DNA from: Diphasiastrum complanatum
Lineage: Eukaryota; Streptophyta; Lycopodiopsida; Lycopodiales; Lycopodiaceae
DNA: 64,000 nucleotides
Direction: 5' to 3'
Assembly (NCBI GenBank): GCA_029204225.1
Contig: CM055098.1
Coordinates: forward strand, 15,646,858-15,710,857
This document shows positions 25,869 through 38,039 of the stretch, piece by piece. The translations under genes and the position numbers were made by a program. Under the pieces are notes generated by a model. It saw only the letters and a program-made list of their open reading frames with translations, ran no database searches and was not told where the DNA came from. Each line of letters starts with the position of its first letter. Positions within the stretch are counted from its first letter, which is position 1.

Positions 25869-28256
25869 AGGAGCTTTGTTATGTTATCTCTCTCTAACAT
25901 ATGACAAATTTCGAACCTTGATGGAGCATTTAATCCTCCATTTTTGGCCCCTTGGTATTGGCAACTTCTTCTTTTTTATTTCATTCTCTTTTTGCAAATC
26001 TCTGACTAAGAATGATAGGAATTCACTTTCACAAATCTTTGACTAAGAATGATAAGAATATACTCAATACTACTTTTACCTTAAAAGAATCAATGACCGA
26101 ATCTTTCAATCCCTCTCTCCCTAAAAGTCTTGCACATCAATTTGTCTTCGCATTTATAATTGCCAACAAGACAGATTCAGATCGTTGTCCTAGCATCAAA
26201 ATAGAGCAAGAGTGAAAGTTGAGATATAAATTTTTTGCTGATACTTTGCAATAATGGCATTTCATAGCAAAAACAATTGAAGGGAGTCTTACATGGAATT
26301 TCCTTGCTAATTAGGCTCTCTTGGCACTTTCAAATTGACAACTATTCATGATGTGATTTAGCATGGCTTCCTTCCTTTTATCCCAAATGCATCTAGATAG
26401 GCATTTCCTTGTCTTGCAAAACATCCAAAGAGCCAAACAAAAGAATCCAAAGAGCTTACAAGAACAAGAACAAAAATTAAAGCTTATAAAAAAAAAGGCT
26501 AAATTTGTCGTAACAAAGAGCCTACACGAGGAAATGGAAATAAGAGGTGGTCTTATGCGAACTGTATATAGTTACTCATTTTCTACAAACCAAAAAGTGG
26601 ACATAATCAATTTCATTACATGTCAACTCAAACAACTAACATGACTAGATGATGGAAATCATCAAGCTAGCAAGATCTTGAAAAAAAGAAAAAGACATGC
26701 AAAAACAAAATAAAATTGTCAAAGAGGTGAACCTTCTCAATCTAACAAGGCACTTTCTTTGATGTTGATGACAAAAAGTTGTTGCCCAATTCTTTTCACC
26801 TAGAATGTTGTTGGTGATTTTGGATAGATTTAGGACGAGAAAATGCTTGGAGGCAACCACAAGGTGAGTATGAAGTGGTAGAGTATGGGATTGGTCCATA
26901 GAAGAAAGCTTTGATAACATTGGGAACTTTATCTTTTTAGGAGTGAAGAAAGCATGCCACTCGAATCCTATAAATGTTAATATATTTGAGAGACTAACTA
27001 CTTGCCACTAAATCTTAGAAAACCTTTGAGTCTAAGCTACCGCTCTTTTGCTTTTATTTCTTTTCTTTTCAAGAAGTTAATTACTCGCCTCCTTCACACT
27101 TGTGAGATTGAAAATTCTTAATCTGAGTTCTAAGTTAGCATTAATGGGAGCTTTATTATTTTAATTCATACAATTTCTCCTGTTGAGCCAATTTTCAATA
27201 GTCAAACTCTATTTTGACCTTTCTAGTGAATTTTTTTATTTTTGTTTTGACTAGAATTGCATATTTTGGGCGATTGAGAGCTTGTAATTTTTAAGCACAA
27301 GAAATTCCAACCTTTTGGACTCCACTTAGTGCATATAAACTTCTCAAAGTCACCAAATTTAAGTCAGAATTCTTGCATCTTGTGTTGATGTGATGTGGCC
27401 TAGGTATTGTACAAATCCAACCTTATCTTCCCTCCCTATTCAAAAATTTGTGCGAATCAATTGAGAACTAACTCGCTCACAAGTTTCCATGCACGAATAG
27501 TCTGTTAGTTCTTCCATCAATGTTTTTTGAAGTCTGTTGGCTCTTCCATCAATGTTTTTTTTCTCGAGTTCAACTTGTGAGATACAAATACTCGCTGATT
27601 TTAGCTTGAGAATTTTTGTATCCATGTGAGTAATCTTGGCATGATTAGTTTGCTTAGTTTTAATTGAGCTTGTTCTAGATGGCGTTATACCTCCTACCTT
27701 CAAATCCTAAGTGTGAATACACTCAAACTTAGCAAGGTTTCATAGAAGATAGTCTATGGGCTTCTCACATACTGAAGTTGATTACTTGCACATAATTCTA
27801 TATCTAAGGTATTAGTAGCAAGCATAACAACTACAAGTCTTGGTGCATACACCGACGATGCTAACCCATAGCCACAAAGCTCGTTGCTATGACCTTGTAT
27901 ACTTGGATTTGGGGGACCAGATTTTTTGTTCTCTTGTTGGATCTAATTGCACATTTTGTTCTCTCTTGGAGTCCCCACAAGTAGTTTTTTGCTCAGCTAG
28001 TTTTTAGTCTTTTCTGACGCTTTATGTATTTGTGTTTAGCTTCTCATGATTGATAAAGTTACAAGGAAGTTCAGTTATGAAAAAAGGGTGGTTTAGATTA
28101 CCGAGAAGTCCTTTTGCCTGGCCCTTGCACTTGCCACCCATTTTTTGAATCTTGGCAAGTGAGTTGACAGGTCATTTGGTCCATTTTATTTAAGGTGTTG
28201 TGTTTTGAAATGCAAATATGAAACTTTTCATGCTAAAATGTTGAAGGGTGCTCTAT
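25869..28256. other. Intergenic, no gene seen
   Basis: AT-rich sequence without recognisable coding blocks. A 32-bp unit containing TTCTTCCATCAATGTTTTTT is repeated twice at about 27505-27562. The open frames are short and unlike known proteins. Confidence 0.5.
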
Positions 28257-28544
28257 GTTTTTTTTTTCAAGCAATCACCTTTCAACTGGAAAGGTCAGAA
28301 TTGAAATGCATTTCATTGAAAGGAATATTGGTAGTGAAGGGCTAAAAAAACTTGTTTTTTTTTTCAAGCGATCACATTTCAATTGGATAGGTCAAAATTG
28401 AAATGCATTTCTTTGAAAAGGATATTGGTAGTGAAGGTTTGAAAAAACTTTTTTTTTTCAAGCAATCACCTTTCAACTAGAAAGGTCAAAATTGAAATGC
28501 ATTTCATTGAAAGGAATATCGATAGTGAAGGGATAAAAAAACTT
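28257..28544. repeat. Triplicated 95-bp tandem repeat
   Basis: Three units start near 28257, 28353 and 28450. Each consists of a T-run, then CAAGCAATCACCTTTCAACT, a GAAATGCATTTC palindrome and a GATATTGGTAGTGAAGG-like end. Units differ at roughly a tenth of positions. Confidence 0.9.
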
Positions 28545-29356
28545 CAAAATGCAAGCCAACATGCCAGGGGACATTGGCTGGCCCAAACAATATATTCGAC
28601 TTGCCCCTATGTGGCAGTGGGTGGATGTTAATGTGAAAGGGTTAAAGTCCCATTTTTTCTCCTGGACCAATAGGAGAGCTCTATTTTAAATTTTGGACGT
28701 ACCAAGCATGTAGTGTGAAATGGACATAAGTAACCTTACAAAACCACATGCCATTAAATTTTGAGTTTATGCCTACCGTAGAATGCAGCCAGCTGCATCC
28801 ATGTAGGTTGTAACTTGTCCCATGGACCAGGTCTAGAAAAAGAGAGTACTTTTTCATATTATACAAACATTATAATGAAAGCTGGATATTTCTGCCCAAA
28901 AAAACAATGATTATATGGCTAAAAAAGAGGGCAACGGACCAAATTCCAAAGTACGCATTTTGCGAGCAGAATGGCTTGTAGGGGCAATGGACTAACATGC
29001 AGAATGGCCTGCCCATTACCATGTAGTAGTAGTGCTGGCCTGCCCATATACCATCATGGAAGGTGTGAACATCCCATTTGTAAGAGCTTGATGTTTTGGT
29101 CTCCACATAACCTTAGAACATTCGTGCAATCACAAACTTTGGGATCTACGATAACCCCAAGGCCTGTGATGAGCTTTTTAGCAAGGTGAAGAGGTTGACA
29201 CTTGACACCCATGTAATGCCAAGTGCTCAGGTTTCCTTTGTATTTTGGAGGCACCTCCCCCCACAAGGTTCAAGTGAATTTTACAACCAAAATTTTAGGT
29301 GTCATTTTTCTCATAATCAACCAATCAAATGTTGACACATAGCACATGAGCTTTCT
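28545..29356. other. Intergenic, no gene seen
   Basis: Non-coding. Short repeated words occur (GCAGAATGGC, CTGGCCTGCCCAT, CAGAATGGCCTGCCCATTA) around 28970-29050. No open frame resembles a known protein. Confidence 0.4.
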
Positions 29357-29472
29357 GGTGGAATGTGCATGTGGACAGCCAATGACGGGCTGCCACATAG
29401 CACATGCACATTATCGTGAAATATCGTGCTATGTGGCAGCCTGTCATTGGCTGTCCACATGCACATTCCACC
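29357..29472. repeat. Near-perfect inverted repeat (47-bp arms, 22-bp loop)
   Basis: The left arm 29357-29403 and right arm 29426-29472 are reverse complements at 46 of 47 positions, separated by 22 bp. The transcript would fold into a long hairpin on either strand. It may be a small foldback transposon or a hairpin RNA precursor. A 53-nt poly(A) begins 38 bp after it. Confidence 0.92.
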
Positions 29473-29510
29473 AAACAAGGAAAATGTAAAAAATTTGCAT
29501 CAGAAATGCG

Positions 29511-29563
<53 letters not shown>
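29511..29563. repeat. Poly(A) tract, 53 nt
   Basis: Uninterrupted A run. The sequence after it (29564-29720) is distinctly GC-rich, while the sequence before is AT-rich, so it marks a junction between unlike segments. It may be the tail of a retroposed transcript read on the plus strand, but no source gene is recognisable. Confidence 0.9.
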
Positions 29564-29565
<2 letters not shown>

Positions 29566-30189
29566 AACGTCCACCTTCACACATTGACATTACATAGGAG
29601 AAGGCCCTCTTCCTCTCGGCCGTTCCGCCCTGCTCTCCCGCCCTCGGGCATTGGGCCCTCCCAAGGCAAAACGACCTCGAGGGAGGTCCTTCCCCCCCAC
29701 GTGAAGGTGAGCCCCATGGGGATGTAATAGCTTGAAAAGCAACTGAGATGGGTTCGGAATAGCCTCTGCTGCAGTAGATTGGTGCAACTAGTCTACGAGA
29801 TAATACTTGTGTTATAACCACCGAATAAAGGATAAATTGACAACAATGTGTTGCAATTCAATGGAAGCAGCAAGGTTGATTGAATAAAATACTGCCTAGT
29901 CCTGTACCAGTGATCTTGGAGTTTCCTCCTCCCATGCCTTCTTCTTTGTACAATGGATAGTGAAGCTCCGTGCACTCCGTGATGGGTTAATGCTAATACT
30001 TCTCCTTCATTGATGATAGTGAAATAAGCCCAATGAAGTATCTCTTCTCAACAAATGATGACTATTAGCAAAAGGCGATCCCTTAGAGCCCAAGAAAGTG
30101 CTCTATCACTAAGTATGAGGGAATCAACACATGAGAAAGTAATACTAAAATGAGTATCAAACTAACGATGATGATGATGATCCAGACAT
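29564..30189. other. Intergenic, no gene seen
   Basis: Starts with a GC-rich segment (29590-29720, with CCGCCCTCGGGC and CCCCCCCACGTG) and then returns to ordinary composition. Open frames on both strands in the GC-rich part appear to result from base composition. Confidence 0.4.
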
Positions 30190-30437
30190 GAGGGTCCAGG
30201 CACTTTGGCCCGCGTCCGACCCCCGGACACGGGGTCGGACGCGTCCTTTTTTTTTTTTTTTTTTAAGGCTGGACGCATCCAGAGGACGCGTCCAGCGTCC
30301 GGACACGGACGCGTCTGGGGCCTAGAACGCGTCCGGGCCCCGGACGCGTATTTTTAAATTTTAAAAAAAAACAAAAACCCGCGGGCCCCCTGCGGACAGT
30401 CCGCAGAACCAAAGTGGGCGGAAGAGGGCGGAATAGG

Positions 30438-30814
<377 letters not shown>

Positions 30815-30875
30815 TGTGTGTGTGCACAGTGTGTGTGTGTGAGTTTAGGATTTAGGTTTAAGGGTGCTTGGGTTT

Positions 30876-30897
30876 GGGGTTTAGGGTTTAGGGTGGG
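30876..30897 (+). promoter_or_regulatory. Telomere-type TTTAGGG units (telo-box-like)
   Basis: The text GGGTTTAGGGTTTAGGG lies 67 bases before the transposase ATG. Short runs of the plant telomere repeat near a start are known as telo-boxes in plant promoters. This is too short to be a relocated telomere. Function is inferred. Confidence 0.4.
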
Positions 30898-30963
30898 AGA
30901 GAGCTTGGATTTCCATGCTTCTGTGTGTGTGTGTGCGTGAGAGAGAGAGAGAGAGAGACAGAG

Positions 30964-33900
30964 ATGGCTGCTCGTCCCATTTGGGATGAGGTGGAGGTCA
31001 TGCCCAACAAAAAGTGGCGTTGCCCTTTTTGTCGAAAGGAGTTCACAGGGAACGTCTCTCGGGTTCGAGCACATCTGGGGGGGTTGCGAGTCCGACCCAC
31101 GGGGGGACGCTACGGGATCAGCATTTGTATGGTCATCCCCACTGCGGAGAGGGCTCGCATTATGGAGACATATTCTGAGATAGCTGCTGAGCCCGGCGAG
31201 CCGTCCACAGATGTCGTGGACTCTATTTCTACTGGTGCACCCACTGCCACCGCCCCTGCCACTGGTACACCCAGCGCCACCGCCCCCACCGTCGCATCTG
31301 CACATGCCACCGTCGTTGCATCCGCACCCGCCCCCGCCCCCGCCCCCGCCCCCGCCTTCGCCAGTACTCTCTATGGATCCACGGCCTCCACTGCTGCACC
31401 TACGCGTCTGCCATCACCGTCAGATTTGCACGGCCCGTCCACATCCTCTGCTTCCGCACCTGCACCTATGCCACCACCTCCAAATCCGCATCGTCCATCC
31501 GCATCCTCCCAGCCATCCACATCCCGAGGCACCAGACAGATGTCCATGCCGGGATCTTTCAGAAAGGGGCAGCATAGAGAGGCCACCAGGACCATAGCAC
31601 AGATGTTCTATGACCTGAACCTCCCCTTTATCATGGCATCATCCCGCATCTTTCAAGAGGCTATCTCGAAAGTTGCAGTCTGCGGGCCCGGCTACACACC
31701 ACCCACAGCCGACGCACTACGAGGCCCTTTGCTCCAAAACCGGATTGCATCAGTCAGAGAGAGACTGGCCGCACTGCACGAGGCTTGGGATAGATACGGC
31801 TATTCCATCATGGCCGATGGGTGGACTGATCGTCGCAGACGTCCACCCATCAACGTGATTGTTTCCAGTTGTTACGGTTCCATGTTCTTGCGCAGCATCG
31901 ATGCCTCCGAGGCAGGGAGAGTGCATTCGACCGAGTACATTTACGGCATCATTCGTGCGGCGATAGAGGAGGTTGGGCCACAACGCGTTGCCCAGGTATA
32001 ACATTCTTTTGATTGCTTGCTCATTTGCTTGCTCATTTGCTGCTTGATGTTGATACAATAGTTCTGCGTAGTTTTCGATTGATTGCAATGTGTTTCCGAG
32101 CTGTGAACTGATTGTGTGAACGTATCGCAAAAGGTTGTGACGGACAATGCGTCCAACTGCCGCGGTATGGGGGAGCTTCTTATGGCAGACTACCCCTCCA
32201 TTGTGTGGACTCCATGCGCCGCACACTCACTGGATCCTCCTGCATTCCATCGGGCACCTGCCTTGGGTCAGTGACATTCTCACGAGGGCACTTGCGGTTG
32301 TGAACTTCGTCACATGCAAGCGCCGCATGACTACACATTCAGCAGGTAACCTGCCACTTACTTTTTGGCTCGTTCAAGATGCTCTTTTTTTCTTGCTCGT
32401 TTCATGTGTGCCTCTCATTCCGTTTGTCAATGCAGGCTCGACTTGAAGAAGCCCACTCGCACCCGCTTTGCCTACCAGTTCATCATGCTTGAGCGGCTAC
32501 ACAAGCTTAAGGGTGAATTGTGGCACATGGCCACTTCGGCAGAGTTCACCGCCATGGACCTGTCCACGACCCCAGAGGGCTTGGCCTTCCTTGAGATCCT
32601 CTTCATGGAGCCTTTCTGGGTGGATATGCAGCAGCTGATGGACGTCATGCGCCCCATCTACTCTGTTCTGAGGCTCGTTGATCGCGAGGGGTGCACGATG
32701 GGCCTCATTTATGAGTTCATGGACCGCATAGGCGAGTCTCTCCACCGTTTTGAGCTGGACCCTGCCAGGTATAACTTTCTTCCGTCTCACCATCCTTACT
32801 TCCATTTCGCACTCTGTTTCGTCTTGCTGCCGCAACACGATGGTATGTAACTGTTGCCTCCGCGTGGTTTGGTCCACAGGTTGGAGCCTATCAGGCGCTT
32901 GTGGCAGCGGCGATGGGAGAAGTTTCATCGGCCCATTCACAGTGTGGCCCACATACTGCATCCATTGTTTCAGAGCGAGAGGCAGTACGACGATGCAGAG
33001 CTGCGTGCGGAGTGGTTCACATACATCCGCCTCCTCAGCAGCGACACTGGGTTCCGCAGCAGGCTCGAGGTGCAGAGGCTCGATTATAGTGACTCTTGAT
33101 CTATCGTACGCTGTCGTTCGTTCAATTTCCCTGCGCAAGCTCAAGTGTACTCAAGCATATCGTTGCTCAACTGCAGGCACTCTCTGGGGCTGTTCGGCGA
33201 GGACCTTGCACGTGTCCGAGAGAACAGGCTCTTGCCTGTATCATGGTGGGAGAGGTACGGCGCCGGGCAGCCAGACCTGAGGACACTCGCGCTCCGAGTC
33301 CTTTCACAGGTATGTTGTCTGATCTCATTCATCCAACCAGTTTTCGCATTTTCTCTACAGGGTCGGTACTCACTCGAGTTGTTGCCAATTAATGCAGGAC
33401 TGTTCCGCCTGCGTGTGCGAGCGGAACTGGTCAGAGTTCAGCCTTGTTCACACGAACAGGCGGAACCATCTGATGACGGAGCGGTGCAATGACCTAGTGT
33501 ACTGCAACACCAACAACAGAGTGGTTCGACGCATCACGGAGACCATGAGGGCAGGAGGCGCACGCGCCCCACTGCTGCAGGTATATTTCGTTGCTCTGTC
33601 GTTTTGCTTTCGTATTGGTTTGAGACATTCAGTTTAATGCCCTCACGGTTGCTTCGGCTATTCTCACGAATGATTGACTTGTGCAGGTCAATCCCGATGA
33701 GTGCCTGGTTGCAGCGGCCGATCATGAGCCAGAGCCAGAGGTTGATCCAGACGATGCTGGTCGGCGTGCTCTGCGGGGTGAGCCTGATGCCGATGAGACC
33801 ACCACCCTCCCTGCTGACGTTCCATTGCCCTCCTCTGATGATGAGCCCACATATGATTCAGATGCATCATCAACCCCACCCACGTCCTCATTGTTTTGTA

Positions 33901-33974
33901 GGCATTGCACCACAGGTATGTGCAGATTCAACATCAAAGCTGCACTTGTGCAGCATACACTTAAACCTGCGTAG
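30964..33974 (+). pseudogene. hAT transposase (BED finger, DUF659, hAT dimerisation), about seven exons
   Basis: Exon 1 is 30964-31995. It opens with a BED zinc finger (KKWRCPFCRKEFTGNVSRVRAHL, residues about 15-40), then a long Pro/Ala/Ser-rich low-complexity stretch, then the start of DUF659 (GYSIMADGWTDRRRRP and LRSIDASEAG). Exon 2 (32134-32345) continues with VVTDNASNCRGMGELL and WTPCAAHSLD, the conserved TPCAAH block. Exon 3 (32436-32768) has TRTRFAYQFIMLERL. Exon 4 starts at 32880. The dimerisation domain follows in exon 5 (about 33178-33309, WWERYG) and exon 6 (33398-33580, CERNWSEFSLVHTNRRN). Exon 7 (33687-33974) is an acidic tail. Introns are mostly GT-AG. One extra base near 32235 breaks exon 2 after HSLD, and the exon 4 donor is unclear, so it is probably not fully functional. 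Confidence 0.87.
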
Positions 33975-35190
33975 AATGTATTAATGGTCCAGGAATACAA
34001 TCCACTAGTTCGTGGAGCGGGTACCCAAGGGACCGAGCCTGGCTCGATTCGGGCATCGTCCGGTCAAAATGGTCGTTTGACGGGCTAGAAACGCAATTAG
34101 GTCAGTCGAAATGGACTAGTTTTGTAGCTATCCGTCTGACGGTCCCGTTTCTTCAAACGGAAACCGTTTCAGGTGTCGTCCGTTTCGGCCAGCGGACAAC
34201 CTCGATAGAAACCTGTGGGAGCAGACGGGGCGAGGACCGGACGGACGGCAGGCCCAGTACGTCCTTCCGAAGTTCAGGATCAAAACAGGGCTTTGGGGAC
34301 ACTTTGCCGGGATGGGACCTGAAAACATTCGGAATTGACAGAATGGTCCGGGAATACAGTCCAACGATTCGTGATCCCAATACGATCTCAAGGGACCGAG
34401 CCTGGCTCGATTCAGGTGTCGTTCGGTCAAAATGGTCGTTCGACGGGACAGAAACGCAATTAGGTCACGTGAAATGGACCAGTTTTGCCGATCTCTGTCC
34501 GACAGCCCAATTTCTCCAAACTGGCTTTGTTTCGGGTGTCGTCCGTTTCGGCCAACCGACGACCTCGCCAGGAACCTGTAGGAGCAGACAGGACAAGGAA
34601 CGGACGGACGGCCTACAGTGATTTAAACAGTTTTGCATAAGTAAATAGTAGGCTATTCCGGGGGGAAACCGATCACAGCATATAAGACAAAGTATTGTGT
34701 AGAATGCATCAATGGTCCGGGAACATAGTCCACAGGTTCGTGATCCCGATACGAACCCAAGGGATCGAGTCTGGCTCGATTCAGGTATCGTTCGGTCAAA
34801 ATTACCCTTCCACTGGAGAGAAGCGCAATTAGGTCAAGCGAAATGGACTACTTTTGCAACTCTCCGTCCGACGGTCCCGTTTCTCCAAACGGGATCCAAT
34901 TCGGGTGCCGTCTGTTTCGGCCAGTGGACAACCTCGATATGAACCTGTGGGAACAAACAGGACGAGGAAACGACCGACAGTCGGCCCGCAACGTCCGTCC
35001 GAAGTTCGACGTTAAAGAGGGCTTCGAGGACACTTTGTCCGGTCGGGACCTGAAAACTGGGAGATGTTTCGGAGCCCCCGTGCTGGTACACAAAATTTCG
35101 ATATCGTATTGCAGCGTGTTGAAGTAATGCCATAACTAATTAGTAAGCTGTTGAAGTTCATCCGGGAAGAAACCGATCTCATCAACGGAG
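33973..35190. repeat. Three imperfect GC-rich tandem repeats of about 360 bp
   Basis: Units start at about 33973, 34339 and 34700. Shared blocks in order: AATGGTCCGGGAATA, GGACCGAGCCTGGCTCGATT, CGGTCAAAATGG, GCAATTAGGTCA, CGTCCGTTTCGGCCA, AACCTGTGGGAGCAGAC, GGGACCTGAAAAC. The transposase stop codon lies inside the start of unit 1. Units 2 and 3 also share a tail with GAAACCGATC. Units 2 and 3 each keep an open plus-strand frame of 76-105 codons with a common pattern, and the minus strand is also open, which GC-rich sequence can produce by chance. Confidence 0.9.
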
Positions 35191-35197
35191 TCACAGT

Positions 35198-35237
35198 AGT
35201 CTATAGCTTGTCACAGTAGTCTATAGCTTGTCACTGC
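35198..35237. repeat. 20-bp perfect tandem duplication
   Basis: The word CACAGTAGTCTATAGCTTGT occurs twice in a row. Confidence 0.95.
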
Positions 35238-35550
35238 TCATTAGCCATGGTTGTTTAGTAATTTCTCAGTTATGAGAGGCATGGCCCAGTGGTTAGGTCT
35301 GTTGCAAATTTTTTTGCAGATTTTTTTGGTACCATTTTCCTATTTTTTAACAGGAGGGGGCAGGTGGGTGTTAGACACCCTCTGATACTTAATTTTGGGG
35401 AAAAAACAGGGGCCATAAATTGCTTTTATTTTGCTTTTGGGATGGGGGACAGTGTAGGCAGGTGCCTGTATTTTTATTTTTTTTGAAAAAAAAAATTTGA
35501 AAAAAAAAAACGCGTCCGGACGCGGACGCGGGTCCGCATCCGCCACCCAC

Positions 35551-36833
35551 TTCCTTAGTGACGATCATATTACAATTTTTTGATAAGATCACTTCAACAT
35601 CAACAAATTGATGATCACATAACAAATTTCAGCCAAGATCACTTTTCACTCAACAATCTACTGATGTCCAGGCCCTCCTACAAGGAAACCTGGGCTCGAG
35701 CCTCTCCTACAAAGATGCTCGTAAGAATCTCGTGCAAAGAACTATCAAGACCACAAACATTCACTGCACAACTACTTATTATGTTCAAAGACAAGTCTAG
35801 AGACCCTACTTGTTATGTTCAAAGACAAGTCTAGAAGATTCCAATGGGGCTACAGAATGGGCCCCCATGCTATTTGCATCCTAACAGAAGGCCATAAATG
35901 ACTCATTTGAAAACAAGGGTCCCTGTGGCCCAGTTTATGGTTCTAGAACACTTAACTATCACATGCCCCATACATAAGTATTTAGTAGGCCCTATAACTG
36001 CCAATAATGTACTAAAGTACTAACTATATGTCCATAAGTCATGCTACAATAATGCCTGTACCCAATTTACAAGGACATAACACCATCTGATGACACTTTA
36101 ATGTCTATATACCATAGCAAAATTTCAGAAATAGAATGCTGTTAGCACATAAAAGTGCTGTTGTAAAGAGGAACTGGAGTTGAATGGAATCACCGAAAAA
36201 ATTAGCTGAAGCTTCAAGCATTTGAATTTTACTTTTGTCCAGATTTTTACTCCCAAGATAAGCTTGCTGACTTTTAAATTTGCAAAGTTTTTCCCAGAGC
36301 CACTTGATTATAGATTTTTAGCAACAGTGTAGGAACAAGTTTTAACTCTCTCCATCCATCAGGATGCCTCAGGGCTGCAGTGAGACTATACCATTACCGC
36401 TGCTGGATTTTCTTCAGTTCATATCTTTGAATGGTCGTATTCCAACACAGCCTCCCCAGCTAATTCATTCTTGTCACAAAGCTCTCCATGGGCAAACCTG
36501 AACCCCTATGGTCTACTAAAGCAGTGCAAGGAATGCTTGCTCTCAAACAGAAAATTCCTTTCAGTAACCCTCAGCTATTGCCAACTACATCACCTTGCTG
36601 GATCTGGTAGCTCTAGTTGACAGTATCTATCTATTTATCAAAAAAAAATTATACAAAGTCGAAGCAGCGATAATAATCTTTGTAAATGAGAGCTCTTCTC
36701 TATTTCTCACCTGTATATACATTTTCAATGGTGCAAAAAATTTCAGGATATGTTCAATATCATAGTGGACAGCTCTCTCCAATCAATTCCAAAGTATAGG
36801 AAACTGGATTCACCCTGTCCAATCGATCCTAAT
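35551..36833. other. Intergenic / 3' flank of the ABC1-type kinase; no gene seen
   Basis: Non-coding. A 33-bp unit containing TTATGTTCAAAGACAAGTC is doubled at about 35777-35838. The stretch 36200-36833 probably includes the 3' UTR and polyadenylation region of the kinase gene on the minus strand. No unambiguous polyadenylation signal was assigned. Confidence 0.45.
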
Positions 36834-37963
36834 TCAGTGCTCTGTGCAAACGGCGGGAGCGTCTCTTCGATCTTTGCCTTCTCTCCCAAGCCGGTACTTT
36901 TGTTGCATGTATATTCTTAGGTGTAGCTTCACAATCTGTTCCTGTGATTCTAAAACTTTCAGACATTGCAATTTAAGAGGCCACAAGTAAATGGAGCATG
37001 CAGGATTAAGTCTGACACATCTAGGAAAGAAAAAAGAATTTTTGTATTGGCTTACTGGAGACGCAAATATCTGATTTAAACTACATACTTCTTGCAAGAA
37101 CCTCTCTAGCTAGCGGTTCCCATTCTTTACAAGCAGAATAGTTTATGCCCATGGCAACACTTAATCCTCGTAGAAGGTGTACTGTTCGCAGGACAAAGAA
37201 AAGATCCTTAGGAAAATTCTGCCACGATCAAATACCATGTTAGAACTTTTGTAAAAAGTAAAAGACAGAATTAGAGAGAAATTTGCGTCTTTAAACTGAT
37301 TGAAGTTGACTGCGATAGCTCACAAAAATCCTAAATCAGTTTCAGTCTTGGTCATAGTGGAAAGATTCATGCATGTCCTTGTTACTAGCTGAAAGAAAAG
37401 TTTAGAGTTTCCCTGCAGAAAAGCAATGCTTAATTTACAGTGAAATAGCCCACAGGCTTCAAGATCTTGGGAAGACTTACACGCACAGAAAGTTTCTTGA
37501 GGATGGTATCTTCTCCAAAAGGAGTTACTTTAGTGATGCCAGGAGGAAGTTCGGTATCAAACATTAACACAGCCAATGTTTCAAAAGAACCAGGATCGCT
37601 TGAATCCTTTTTCTGGATTTCAATACCAAGATTACTGTTACAATGAAAAAAATCAGAAGCTACTTCCTTCTTCCATGTCCAAGTCAAACAGAATGCAAGT
37701 CTAAGAATGCTCATTATATGCTAAAGTGCATTAAACTAATGCTTTTCTTTCACAATTGTCAAGAAAAAACATTCAACTGCCAAGCACGTACTGAAAAGCC
37801 TGTTTAATGTTGGAAACATCTCTAGACGCCAAGCCAACCACAAGGCTTGCATAGTGTAACTTGAGCTCCTCTCCAAGTTCTTTGACTTGCCCATAATCCA
37901 AAAGTGCAACCTGTCACATTGAAGTAAGCTTGTGAGTTTCAAAAGATCTCTGTGCAACTACAT

Positions 37964-38039
<76 letters not shown>

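Noticed and set aside
28257-28544. CRISPR-like array
   Set aside because: Whole 95-bp units are repeated with no unique spacers; this is an ordinary plant tandem repeat. No CRISPR array or cas gene is present in the window.
29404-29821. Poly-Lys and poly-Phe frames
   Set aside because: Produced by the 53-nt poly(A); no conserved protein on either side.
30964-33974. Possible domesticated hAT-derived host gene
   Set aside because: It has transposon-like ends, a frameshift and internal repeats; nothing indicates recruitment as a host gene.
33973-35190. Protein-coding genes on both strands of the GC-rich repeats
   Set aside because: Frames are open on both strands at once, as expected from GC-rich, stop-poor sequence; not called as genes without further evidence.
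35287-35297. A-box-like TGGCCCAGTGG
   Set aside because: No B box follows; not enough for a tRNA or SINE call.
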